Shown here: positions 16,324-23,730 of the stretch, piece after piece
Layout of the letters: each line of letters begins with the position of its first letter
Numbering within the stretch: position 1 is the first letter of the stretch
Assembly: GCA_946480485.1 (NCBI GenBank)
Contig: CAMLJW010000017.1
Coordinates: forward strand, 1 to 23,921
Source of the DNA: an uncultured Streptomyces sp.
GTDB taxonomy: Bacteria > Actinomycetota > Actinomycetes > Streptomycetales > Streptomycetaceae
DNA: 23,921 nucleotides
Direction: 5' to 3'
The notes under the pieces: model-generated
The model's input: the letters and a program-made list of their open reading frames with translations, nothing else
Database searches by the model: none
What the model was told of the DNA's origin: nothing
Program-made: the position numbers and the translations under genes

Positions 16324-17330
16324 GCGGCGAGACGGTGTTCCCGCTGCTGCGGCCGGAACGGTTGCCCGGGCCGGCGCAGGTGCGGGCGTACGTGAGCGGC
16401 TCAGCCCCGGACCTGCCCGCCGAGTTGGCGGACGCGGCCCGGGCGGATGCCGCCGCCGCGCTGGACGCGCTGCGCGCGGCGCTCACCACCGTGCCGCTTC
16501 CGGCCGGCACGTCCCCGGTGCGCGACGACCCGGGCGAGTCTGGCGGAAACCGCGACAACGACCAGTCGTTCGACATTGTCCGGGTGGACGGCGAGCGCGC
16601 CGCGATCCTCCTGCACACCACGCTCAAGGGCGCCGAACTGCTGCTGGACGACGCCGTACGCAGCGGGACAGACATCGCCCTGGAGCACTGGCACGCACTG
16701 CGGCACGGCTTCGCCGCGCTGCTCGGCCACCTGACGGGTTTGCCGGCCCCCTCGCCCGGGACCGACCCGGGGCCGGGCCCGCGCGGCGCTGACGGTCGGC
16801 CCTCCGACGCGCTGCGCCGCTGGGTACGCGGACACCGCATCTTCATGGTGCTCATCCAGGGCCTGGTGATCGCGGTGGACGAGCTGGCCGACACGGTCGC
16901 CCGGGCCGAGTCCGACCAGGCCGCCGAGGCGCTGGACCTGGCCGCGTCCTTGATGCGGGCGTCGGAAGCCGCACTGCGCTTCGCGGGCGACTTCACCCGG
17001 GAGGAGTACCAGGATCTGGTCCGCCCGACGCTGATGCCCCCGGCTGCTCCGCCGGGACTCAGCGGCCTGCACTGGCGCGACCACGAGCACCTGGTGAAAC
17101 GGCTCGCAGAGGTCCGGCAGCTGCTCGCGGGGGTGGATCCCACCCTGGTTCCGCTGCGGGCCGCATTCCGCGAGGCCTACGCCGCGGCGTACGACGCCCA
17201 CCGGTTCGTCTGTGCCCGGTTCGTGGGGGAGGACGTCGGAAGCCTGCTGATGACGCCCAAGTCCAAGAAGTCGGCGGTGGGTGTGCTCACCCAGTACAAG
17301 CGCGTCCGCCTTCAACATATCCCTGACTGA
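16320..17330 (+). CDS. sfmD: SfmD-like heme-dependent tyrosine-derivative 3-hydroxylase
   Basis: The 336-aa protein appears to have the tryptophan 2,3-dioxygenase fold: a helix HRIFMVLIQGLVIAVDEL resembles the TDO helix with FIVxHQ-x-YELW-x-K, a later helix plus FTREEYQDL matches the TDO MTPLDF-x-x-FRD region, and a C-terminal YDAHRFVC aligns with the TDO proximal His segment. His255 and His294 are separated by 38 residues and Cys298 follows as H-R-F-V-C. This is the H-x(38)-H-xxx-C signature described for SfmD, whose heme has bis-His ligation and one thioether link. SfmD hydroxylates 3-methyltyrosine at C5 using peroxide. By position this enzyme should make the catechol of the tyrosine unit for the A3 domain. 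The ATG overlaps the NRPS stop by 4 nt. I infer a 3-substituted tyrosine as substrate; methyl or chloro cannot be told from sequence. Confidence 0.85.
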   Translation: MSGETVFPLLRPERLPGPAQVRAYVSGSAPDLPAELADAARADAAAALDALRAALTTVPLPAGTSPVRDDPGESGGNRDNDQSFDIVRVDGERAAILLHTTLKGAELLLDDAVRSGTDIALEHWHALRHGFAALLGHLTGLPAPSPGTDPGPGPRGADGRPSDALRRWVRGHRIFMVLIQGLVIAVDELADTVARAESDQAAEALDLAASLMRASEAALRFAGDFTREEYQDLVRPTLMPPAAPPGLSGLHWRDHEHLVKRLAEVRQLLAGVDPTLVPLRAAFREAYAAAYDAHRFVCARFVGEDVGSLLMTPKSKKSAVGVLTQYKRVRLQHIPD

Positions 17331-17355
17331 GCTCCGCTCCCTCCTGGAGGTAGTG

Positions 17356-18018
17356 ATGTTGACCCAGGTCGAGTTGTCCGACCACCTGTCCGAGTATGTG
17401 CGGGAGGTCTCGCTGCGGGACACCCCGCTCCTCGCCGCACTACGGGCGGAGACCATCGCGATGCCGCTGGCGACGATGCAGGTCTCGGCCGAGCAGGGGC
17501 AGTTCCTCGGCACGCTGGTCCGGGCGCTGGGGGCGCGCCGGACCCTGGAGGTCGGTGTCTTCACCGGTTACAGCCTGCTGAGCACCGCATTGGCACTGCC
17601 CGCCGATGGCCGGGTGGTGGCGTGCGACATCAGCCCCGAGTGGACGTCCGTCGCCATGAGGTACTGCGCACGCGCCGGAGTGGCCGACAAGGTGGATCTG
17701 CGGCTCGGGGACGCCAAGGAGAGCCTGCGCCGGCTGCTGGGCGAGGAGGGGGCGGCGGGCTCGTTCGACTTCGCCTTCATCGACGCCGACAAGGTGTCCT
17801 ACGAGGAGTACTACGAGGCCGCACTGGAGCTGCTGCGGCCCGGCGGAACGATGGTGTTCGACAACGTGCTCTGGTCCGGCCTGGTGGCGGACCAGGACAC
17901 CACCGACGGCGACGCCGTCGCGCTGCGCGAGTTCAACCGCCGCCGGCACAGCGACGACCGGATCGACCTGAGCCTGCTTCCCTACGCCGACGGCCTGACC
18001 GTCGCCGTCAAGCGCTGA
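17356..18018 (+). CDS. Cation-dependent catechol O-methyltransferase (SfmM3/SafC-like)
   Basis: This 220-aa class I SAM methyltransferase is of the caffeoyl-CoA/catechol O-methyltransferase type. Seen: TLEVGVFTGYSLLSTA as SAM-binding motif I (~residues 62-77), VVACDIS as motif II, FDFAFIDADK with the metal-binding Asp, and MVFDNVLWSG with the following Asp-Asn pair. Length is typical for the family. ATG 17356 is chosen because GGAGG lies 5 nt before it; the frame runs open into the previous gene. The 25-bp gap shows it belongs to the same operon. It should methylate one catechol oxygen made by the preceding hydroxylase, before loading by the C-A-T-R synthetase. A substrate other than an amino-acid catechol cannot be excluded. 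Confidence 0.9.
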   Translation: MLTQVELSDHLSEYVREVSLRDTPLLAALRAETIAMPLATMQVSAEQGQFLGTLVRALGARRTLEVGVFTGYSLLSTALALPADGRVVACDISPEWTSVAMRYCARAGVADKVDLRLGDAKESLRRLLGEEGAAGSFDFAFIDADKVSYEEYYEAALELLRPGGTMVFDNVLWSGLVADQDTTDGDAVALREFNRRRHSDDRIDLSLLPYADGLTVAVKR

Positions 18019-18027
18019 CAACCCATT

Positions 18028-18058
18028 CCCCCTCGGCGGCCGGTGGCCGCCGAGGGGG
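18028..18058 (+). other. Perfect 14-bp hairpin before MbtH gene
   Basis: CCCCCTCGGCGGCC (18028-18041), a GGT loop and GGCCGCCGAGGGGG (18045-18058) form a very stable hairpin in the 57-bp gap between the methyltransferase and MbtH. It has no T-tract and ends 4-5 nt before the MbtH ribosome site AGAGGAGA. It may stabilise or process the mRNA, or reduce MbtH expression by partial termination. Confidence 0.75.
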
Positions 18059-18075
18059 ACCGAGAGGAGAGAACG

Positions 18076-18279
18076 ATGCCTGGATTCCTGTCCGACGACG
18101 AGAGCTACCCCTGCCGCGTGGTGGTCAACCAGGAGGAGCAGTACTCGCTGTGGCCGCTGGACCGTGAGATACCGGACGGCTGGCGGGACGGCGGCTTCCA
18201 GGGGGCCCGCCGGGACTGCCTGGCCCACATCGAGGAGACCTGGTCAGACATGCGCCCCAAGTCGCTGCGCGCCGGCTGA
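18076..18279 (+). CDS. mbtH: MbtH-family NRPS accessory protein
   Basis: This 67-aa protein carries the family hallmarks: N-Q-E-E-Q-Y-S-L-W-P near residue 18, I-P-D-G-W after it, and CLAHIEETWSDMRPKSLR at the C-terminus with the invariant Trp residues. MbtH proteins bind the N-terminal part of adenylation domains and are needed for their folding or activity. As the only copy in the window it probably serves the A domains of the two upstream synthetases and maybe the A-T-TE protein. AGGAGA precedes the ATG. It is the last gene of the long plus-strand operon and corresponds to the MbtH gene found in saframycin-type clusters. Confidence 0.97.
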   Translation: MPGFLSDDESYPCRVVVNQEEQYSLWPLDREIPDGWRDGGFQGARRDCLAHIEETWSDMRPKSLRAG

Positions 18280-18305
18280 TCACTGCGGGGGATCCGCCGC
18301 GCAAC

Positions 18306-18349
18306 CGCCGTCGGCGCCGTACTTCCCGGGAGGTACGGCGCCGACGGCG
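18306..18349. terminator. Bidirectional hairpin terminator between convergent genes
   Basis: A 17-bp perfect stem (18306-18322 with 18333-18349) with a 10-nt loop lies between the MbtH stop and the stop of the minus-strand regulator. There is no T-tract, as is common for actinomycete terminators. Its location between convergent genes suggests it ends both transcripts. Confidence 0.75.
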
Positions 18350-18397
18350 TGCTCGCGTCACTTCACGACAGCACACGGGCCCGCGGGTGCGGACCGC

Positions 18398-19795
18398 TCA
18401 GCGGGAGCCGCCACGTGTCCGCCGCCCGGAGTTCCGGCCCGCCGGCCTGGGCGCCCGGGCCGACAGCAGCGTCGGCGGCAGATCGACCCCCAGGCCGTTG
18501 ATCGCGCAGCGGTACGCGTGGATGGCACCCTCGGTGTCGCCGACCTGGGTCAATGTCTCTCCCAGGAAGGACCACAGCTGCGAGGTCTGCGAACCGTGCG
18601 GCTGGTCCTCCAGCTCCGCCTGTGAGGCCTGGCACGCGGCGCGGGCGGCCTCGATGTCACCGACCAGACCCTGCACGGTCGCCCGCAGCAGCCGGGCGTG
18701 GATCCGCTCCATCGGCGGGGTGTCGGCGTTGCCGACGATCGCGTGGGCGAGCGCCAGCGCCTTACTGTGGTCGTCAAGCATGATCAGTGCGCGCATCAGG
18801 TCGCTGCGGCAGCGCATCGCGTCGCCCACCGCACCACTGGCGTCGAGATCGGTGACGGCGAGTTCCAGTATTTCGCGTGCCTTCTGCGGATCCGGCGGCG
18901 ACTGCCGCAGCAGCAGGCTGCCGTACACGGCGCGCAGCATGCCGAGGGTGTGGCCGTAGTCATGTGCGTCGACGTCGGTGATCCGGCTGGCGAACTCCTG
19001 CGCGTGCCCAGTCCGGTCCGCCTGGCAGGCGGCTACCGCCGCCTGCCAGTAGGTCTCGGTGAGCGCCTGGTGGTCGCCGATCTTCGGCACGATCTTCAGC
19101 GCCTCGACGACGGGCTCCTCGGCTCCGGGGTAGTCGCCCCTTTCGCACAGCACGGTGGCGAGGATCGCGCGGACCTCCACCGCGACGTCCGAAACGTCGA
19201 GGCCTGCCTCGCTGATCTGCCGCTTGGCCAGGAGGGCGGCAGCCACGGCCGACTCGGCGTCGTCCGCGCGCGCCAGCGAGCGCACCAGACCCATCGTCGC
19301 GCCCAGCCAGTGCGGATAGTCCGGGTCCTCGGCAGCAACCAGGCAGGCCCGGTACGCTTCTGCGGCCTGTGCGTGGCTGCCGGCCTGTTCGGCCGCGCAG
19401 GCCAGCCCGAACTCTGCTGCCTGGCTGATGGCGGTGTCCCCGTCGCACTCCGAGAGCACCCGTCGGTACCAGGCCTCCGCCTCGTCGACCTTGCCGACCG
19501 TCAGCGCCGCCCGGGCCATCCGCAACTCCACCACGGCGGGCCGGCGGGATGTCTCCTCGTTCGACAGCCAGAGATCCTCCGGCGTGCAGCCCAGCCGCTC
19601 GCTGAGGTGCCGCACCACCCGGTCCGTCGGGACGCGGCGGCCCGCCTCCAGAAGGGAGATGTAGCTGGCCGAGATGTTCTCGCCGACGAGATCGAGCTGG
19701 CGCAGGCCACGTTCGCCGCGCAGTTGCCGCAGACGGGTGCCGAAGGTCTGGGGCGTCTGCATGGGTTTGTCAGTTAGCCGCACCACATTGCTCAC
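18398..19795 (-). CDS. XRE-family HTH regulator with C-terminal TPR domain
   Basis: The 465-aa protein has an N-terminal helix-turn-helix (residues ~18-72) of the XRE type: FGTRLRQLRGERGLRQLDL, then S-A-S-Y-I-S-L-L-E-A-G-R-R as recognition helix, V-V-R-H-L-S-E-R-L-G at the end. About 390 residues of TPR-like helices follow. Such proteins are common in Streptomyces clusters as pathway regulators, with TPRs used for dimerisation or peptide/ligand sensing. It lies between the two synthetase operons whose promoters share a box motif, so it is the natural candidate to bind them; that is inference. GTG 19795 gives the longest product but has no clear ribosome site; ATG 19762 (starting MQTPQTFG) is an alternative. 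The C-terminal third resembles the protein at the left edge. Confidence 0.9.
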   Translation of the reverse strand: MSNVVRLTDKPMQTPQTFGTRLRQLRGERGLRQLDLVGENISASYISLLEAGRRVPTDRVVRHLSERLGCTPEDLWLSNEETSRRPAVVELRMARAALTVGKVDEAEAWYRRVLSECDGDTAISQAAEFGLACAAEQAGSHAQAAEAYRACLVAAEDPDYPHWLGATMGLVRSLARADDAESAVAAALLAKRQISEAGLDVSDVAVEVRAILATVLCERGDYPGAEEPVVEALKIVPKIGDHQALTETYWQAAVAACQADRTGHAQEFASRITDVDAHDYGHTLGMLRAVYGSLLLRQSPPDPQKAREILELAVTDLDASGAVGDAMRCRSDLMRALIMLDDHSKALALAHAIVGNADTPPMERIHARLLRATVQGLVGDIEAARAACQASQAELEDQPHGSQTSQLWSFLGETLTQVGDTEGAIHAYRCAINGLGVDLPPTLLSARAPRPAGRNSGRRTRGGSR

Positions 19796-19811
19796 AAAAT
19801 GACTACCAGTC

Positions 19812-19876
19812 TGTCAAGCATGTCAGGAACAGGTTCTTTCGACCGCGAGATCCACTGCTCGGAGCGCATGTCAATC
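19812..19876. promoter_or_regulatory. TGTCA boxes upstream of XRE-TPR gene
   Basis: The 93-bp gap upstream of the regulator holds TGTCAAG (19812-19818) and CATGTCA (19819-19825) in tandem, and CATGTCAAT at 19867-19875 lies just inside the end of the next minus-strand gene. On the minus strand TTGACA (19817-19812) could be a -35, but only a poor -10 is seen. The TGTCAA core resembles the boxes at both synthetase promoters, hinting at autoregulation. Confidence 0.3.
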
Positions 19877-19888
19877 GACTCTGGGCAG

Positions 19889-20614
19889 TCACCTGCGATC
19901 ATCTGCCAATACGTGAGAAGAGTGTACCCCTTCGTCTTCGTCAGGTGTGCGCTGAAGGACTTCCGCCCGCCGGGCAGGTGCCGGATCGAGCGCCTTCAAC
20001 GGGAGTCGAGCCGCATGGATGGTTACTGTGATCTCGGCAGCCCTGTCAAGGTCGCATAACAAACCAGTCAACTCGAAGCGGCGCTGCAACGACCGGGTCA
20101 GAAGAAGAAGGGTCCGCTCAGAGTGAACGGATGGCTCCTCGCCGGCGGAGGCGGCGAGGACCGAGCGCACGCCTTCCAGCACGCTGATGGCCGCGTCGAG
20201 ATCGGCGCGCCGACCGTACGCGTCGAATCGGGCGCAGAGCGCGGTGGCGAGCTGGCGACAGTTGATCAGTCGCGCCTCACCGCTCGCCGGCCCGTCCTCG
20301 CAGGCCTGCTGCAGCAGTGCGATCGCCATGCTGAACTGCTCCGGGTCGGTGGTGTGCCGGGCGTACTCCAGCATCAGTCCGCCCAACTCGCGGGCGGAAG
20401 TCCAGGAAGTCACCGGTCCGACCCGGTGGTGCGTGTCGCGGTCCGGAAGGTTGGCCGGGGAGTGCAGCAGAGCGCTGTGACACTGGGACAGCCACGAGAT
20501 GGCGGCGGGTCTCGAGCGTACGGCAGCAGGTCTGCACCCGAGCCGGCTGGAATGGGCGGGGCGCAGCTGCTCTGTGAGTGCGGACGACGGGTGCTCCGAG
20601 TGACCCAATTGCAT
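19889..20614 (-). CDS. TPR-like protein, possibly CHAT-associated repeat fragment
   Basis: A 241-aa open frame starts at ATG 20614, preceded closely by GGGGGGA. The first ~80 residues look unstructured. The central part (~80-200) contains helical repeats of the kind D-L-D-A-A-I-x-V-L-E-G-V and L-L-x-R-x-L-x-x-R-F-E-x-T-G-x-x-x-D-L-D, which resemble TPR repeats found N-terminal to CHAT protease domains in Streptomyces. No CHAT domain follows, so this may be a remnant of a longer gene or a small stand-alone TPR protein. It is on the same strand as, and 93 bp upstream of, the XRE-TPR regulator. A later start (MLEYARHTTDPEQF) is possible. Base composition is less GC-rich than the synthetases, especially toward the 3' end. 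Confidence 0.5.
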   Translation of the reverse strand: MQLGHSEHPSSALTEQLRPAHSSRLGCRPAAVRSRPAAISWLSQCHSALLHSPANLPDRDTHHRVGPVTSWTSARELGGLMLEYARHTTDPEQFSMAIALLQQACEDGPASGEARLINCRQLATALCARFDAYGRRADLDAAISVLEGVRSVLAASAGEEPSVHSERTLLLLTRSLQRRFELTGLLCDLDRAAEITVTIHAARLPLKALDPAPARRAEVLQRTPDEDEGVHSSHVLADDRR

Positions 20615-20810
20615 ATTCCCCCCGTAAGTGCTCGTGCATGACAGACGCTACGTGACCAGAAGGAATGGGGGACTCGACTCCAGCCTCTCTGCTCGCACAC
20701 GCCCCCATGAGTCCCAGGCGGCCGGAGCCGAGGCTACCCACGAATCGATCCGGTGTCACTCAATCTTCGGTCAACGATCAGTGCGTAACGCCGGCCGGGC
20801 CGTCAAGATC

Positions 20811-20862
20811 TGTCAATCATTACTTGACTCATATGTGATGCAAGTTCTAAGGTCGCATGACA
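20811..20862 (+). promoter_or_regulatory. Promoter of the A-T-TE/halogenase operon, similar to the NRPS promoter
   Basis: TTGACT (20824-20829), an 18-nt spacer and TAAGGT (20848-20853) form the promoter. TGTGATG (20834-20840) and CATGACA (20856-20862) are an inverted repeat with one mismatch around the -10, and TGTCAAT (20811-20817) takes the place of the upstream box. Aligned with 3283-3320 it shares TTGACTC, TG-T-x-ATG, GTC-x-CATGACA and a following AACGG, with one 1-nt indel. The expected transcript start is near 20860, leaving a leader of about 160 nt. The rest of the 404-bp gene-free stretch (20615-21018) has no other clear element apart from a lone CATGACA at 20637-20643 and the short ORF noted separately. 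Confidence 0.6.
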
Positions 20863-20917
20863 AACGGTCAGCCATGATTGTGGATCGGTATGCGGAGCGG
20901 CCCACCGCGTCACCCGC

Positions 20918-21022
20918 ATGCTGCGTTCCGCGCGCGAGCCCGACGACGTCCGCTCCGCGAGCGCCGCCGTGAGACAGAACGCCGACGTGCAACAGGACGA
21001 GTCAGGGGAAGATCGCCCGTGA
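20918..21022 (+). CDS. Candidate 34-aa small ORF in the leader of the A-T-TE gene
   Basis: ATG 20918 opens a 34-codon frame (MLRSAREPDDVRSASAAV, ending DESGEDRP) whose TGA overlaps the GTG of the A-T-TE gene as GTGA. The third codon positions are mostly C or G, as in real genes of this window, and the frame is open back to 20861. No ribosome site is visible before the ATG. It may be a coupled leader peptide or chance; nothing about function can be said. Confidence 0.2.
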   Translation: MLRSAREPDDVRSASAAVRQNADVQQDESGEDRP

Positions 21023-23730
21023 GCCGATTCGCGCCACCCGACTGTTCCGAGACGCCTGGTCAGGAAGCCGACGCCGCCTCGGCTCGGCTGCCGGACCTGC
21101 GTTGGAACGCCACGGAGAGGGATGTACCGGAGGCTACCGGCGCGGAGCTCTTCGAAGCTCAGGCCGCGAGCACACCGGACGCCGTCGCGTTGCGGTTCGA
21201 GGGCCGGCAGCGCAGCTATGCCGCGCTCAACGCGGACGCCAACCGACTGGCCCGCGTCCTGGTGGCGCGCGGTGTCGGGCCGGAGACGATCGTCGCCCTC
21301 GCCCTGCCGCGCTCGGCCGAGGTCGTGATCGCCATGCTGGCCGTGCTCAAGGCGGGTGGCGCGTTCCTGCCGGTGGACCCCCGCTACCCCACCGACCGGA
21401 TTGACGCGATGCTCACGGACGCCCGGCCGCTGCTGGTCCTGGGGACCGGTGGGGACGGCCGCCCGGCGAGGGCCGGAACGTTGAGCGTCGAGGAACTGCT
21501 CGCCGAGGCGGCCGAGGCGCCGGCCGGGAACGTGACCGACCCGGAGCGCCGGGCTCCCCTGAACGTCGGCCACCCGGCCTATCTCATCTACACCTCGGGG
21601 TCGACCGGCCGCCCCAAAGGGGTGCTCGTCACCCACCGCGGACTGCCTAGCCTGGTCTGCGCCCAGGGCGAGGCGTTCCGGGTCGGACCGGGCAGCCGGG
21701 TGCTGCAGTTCGCCTCGCTGAGCTTCGACGCCGCCGTGTCCGAACTCTGCATGGCACTGCTGCGCGGCGCCACGCTCGTGCTGGCGCCGCAGGAGCGGTT
21801 GGCGCCGGGCGCCGCGCTGGCCGAGCTCGTCGCGAGCGAGGGGATCACACACGCCACTCTGCCCCCCGCGGTGCTGCCGCTGCAGGAGGGGCCGGACCGG
21901 CTGCCCGCGGACCTGGCGCTGATCGTCGCGGGTGAGGCCTGCCCGGCGGACGTTGCGGCCCGCTGGTCGGAGGGTCGGCTCATGCTCAACGCGTACGGCC
22001 CCACCGAGAGCACCGTCTGCACCACGATGACCGCCCTGCCGCACGGTGTGGGCAACCCGCCGATCGGCCGCCCGATCGTCAACACCAAGGTGCACCTGCT
22101 GGACGAGAGGCTGCGGCCGGTGCCGGTCGGCGAGCCGGGAGAGCTGTTCGTCTCCGGGCCCGGACTGGCCCGCGGGTACCTGGGCCGGCCCGGCCTGACC
22201 GCCGGACGATTCCTTCCGTGCCCGTTCGGCGATCACGGCGAACGGATGTACCGCACCGGCGATCTGGCGCGCTGGCGGCCCGACGGCTCGCTCGACTTCC
22301 TGGGCCGGGTGGATGACCAGATCAAGATCCGCGGCTTCCTGATCGAGCCGGCCGAGATCGAGGAAGTGCTCTGTGACGACCCCGACGTCTCCCGGGCCCG
22401 GGTGACGGTTCGGCGGGACACCGGCACCCCGCAACTGGTGGCGTACGTGGTCCCCGCCGACGGCGGACGGGTGCATCCGGCGGGACTGCGCCGGCTGGTG
22501 GCCGCGCGGCTGCCCGGCCACATGGTGCCGGCGGCCTTCGTCCCGCTGGACCGCCTTCCGCTGACCGCCAACGGCAAGCTCGACCAGGCGGCGTTGCCGG
22601 CTCCCCGGATCACCGGCACAGGCACCGGTCCCGCGCCGCGTACCCCGCAGGAGGAGGTGCTCTGCGGGCTCTTCGCCGATGTGCTGGCCCTGCCGAAGGT
22701 CGGCACGGGGGAGAACTTCTTCGAGCTCGGCGGCGACTCGCTGCTGGCCACCCGGCTCGCCGCCCGGGTGCGGGCCACCTTCGGTGTGGACCTCCCGGTG
22801 CACACGGTGATCGAGGCCGCCACCCCGGCAGGGGTCGCCCGCCGGCTTGGTGTGGACCGTGTCGACGAGGCCCTCGAGATGCTCCTGCCGCTGCGTGCCG
22901 CGGGTGCCCGGACGCCGCTGTTCTGCATCCACCCCGCGGGCGGGATCAGCTGGTCGTACACGGGACTGCTGGCGCATCTGGACGCGCATCGCCCGGTGTA
23001 CGGCATACAGGCCCGCGGGCTGACCGGCGCGCATCCTCCGGTCCGCGACCTGGACGAGATGGTCGATCACTACCTACGGGCGATCCGCGAGGTGCAGCCC
23101 GAAGGCCCCTGGCATCTGTTGGGCTGGTCCTTCGGCGGCCTGGTCGCCCACTCCCTCGCCGCGCGCATCCAGCGGGACGGCGGCCGGATCGGCATGCTGG
23201 CGATCCTCGACGCCTACCCGGTGCTGCCGCCGGAGCTCGACCACGAGGACGACGAGGCGGCCTTCCTGGCCGACATGCTGCATTTCATCAACCTGCCCGC
23301 CGACGAGGCGGTGACCGGAAGGCCGCTCGACCGCGCCGGGGTGCTGGCCCTGGCCCGCCGGGAGGGCAGCGCGCTGGCGAGCCTGGATGCCCGGACCATC
23401 GAGCGGGTGATCGACGTGTTCGCCACCAACTACGCGCTACTGCGCCGCTACACGCCCCAGACCGTCACCGGCGATCTCCATGTGTTCAGCGCCGTACGAG
23501 GCCGGTCGGCAGGCCTGGCCGCCGCCGACTGGCGCCCCTTCACGCGCGGCGAGATCCACGAGTACGAAGTCGACTGCGAACACCAGGACATGGGCCGTGC
23601 CGAGCCCATGTCCCGGATCGGGCCGGCGATCGCCGCATGCCTCGCGGCCGGCGATCCGGGAAACCATCCACCACGCTCCGCGGCCCGTCCGGCAGCAAAC
23701 CCCCGAAGCGTTCTCAGGAGGACGAAGTGA
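21019..23730 (+). CDS. Stand-alone NRPS A-T-TE, tyrosine-type specificity
   Basis: This 903-aa protein has an adenylation domain (~20-540; YTSGSTGRPKG at 191), a carrier (LGGDS, Ser574) and a type I thioesterase (~610-870; GWSFGG with Ser704, Asp731 in ILDAYP, likely His855). The pocket reads D237-A-S-T-I-A-A-V-C, close to codes I recall for Tyr/beta-hydroxy-Tyr such as NovH. With no condensation domain and its own thioesterase, it probably loads one amino acid, holds it for modification and hydrolyses it off. The next gene encodes a halogenase, so free halotyrosine is the likely product. GTG 21019 is chosen because AGGGGAA lies 8 nt upstream; the frame extends to TTG 20878, but that part is Arg-rich and unlike coding sequence. 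The stop overlaps the halogenase start by GTGA. Confidence 0.9.
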   Translation: MSRFAPPDCSETPGQEADAASARLPDLRWNATERDVPEATGAELFEAQAASTPDAVALRFEGRQRSYAALNADANRLARVLVARGVGPETIVALALPRSAEVVIAMLAVLKAGGAFLPVDPRYPTDRIDAMLTDARPLLVLGTGGDGRPARAGTLSVEELLAEAAEAPAGNVTDPERRAPLNVGHPAYLIYTSGSTGRPKGVLVTHRGLPSLVCAQGEAFRVGPGSRVLQFASLSFDAAVSELCMALLRGATLVLAPQERLAPGAALAELVASEGITHATLPPAVLPLQEGPDRLPADLALIVAGEACPADVAARWSEGRLMLNAYGPTESTVCTTMTALPHGVGNPPIGRPIVNTKVHLLDERLRPVPVGEPGELFVSGPGLARGYLGRPGLTAGRFLPCPFGDHGERMYRTGDLARWRPDGSLDFLGRVDDQIKIRGFLIEPAEIEEVLCDDPDVSRARVTVRRDTGTPQLVAYVVPADGGRVHPAGLRRLVAARLPGHMVPAAFVPLDRLPLTANGKLDQAALPAPRITGTGTGPAPRTPQEEVLCGLFADVLALPKVGTGENFFELGGDSLLATRLAARVRATFGVDLPVHTVIEAATPAGVARRLGVDRVDEALEMLLPLRAAGARTPLFCIHPAGGISWSYTGLLAHLDAHRPVYGIQARGLTGAHPPVRDLDEMVDHYLRAIREVQPEGPWHLLGWSFGGLVAHSLAARIQRDGGRIGMLAILDAYPVLPPELDHEDDEAAFLADMLHFINLPADEAVTGRPLDRAGVLALARREGSALASLDARTIERVIDVFATNYALLRRYTPQTVTGDLHVFSAVRGRSAGLAAADWRPFTRGEIHEYEVDCEHQDMGRAEPMSRIGPAIAACLAAGDPGNHPPRSAARPAANPRSVLRRTK

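Noticed and set aside
19799..20059. 86-aa plus-strand ORF over the regulator upstream region
   Set aside because: It overlaps the minus-strand TPR-like gene, has no recognisable features and a poor start context.
20878..21018. N-terminal extension of the A-T-TE protein from TTG 20878
   Set aside because: It encodes an Arg-rich stretch without family similarity, while GTG 21019 has a good ribosome site and reads directly into the A domain.
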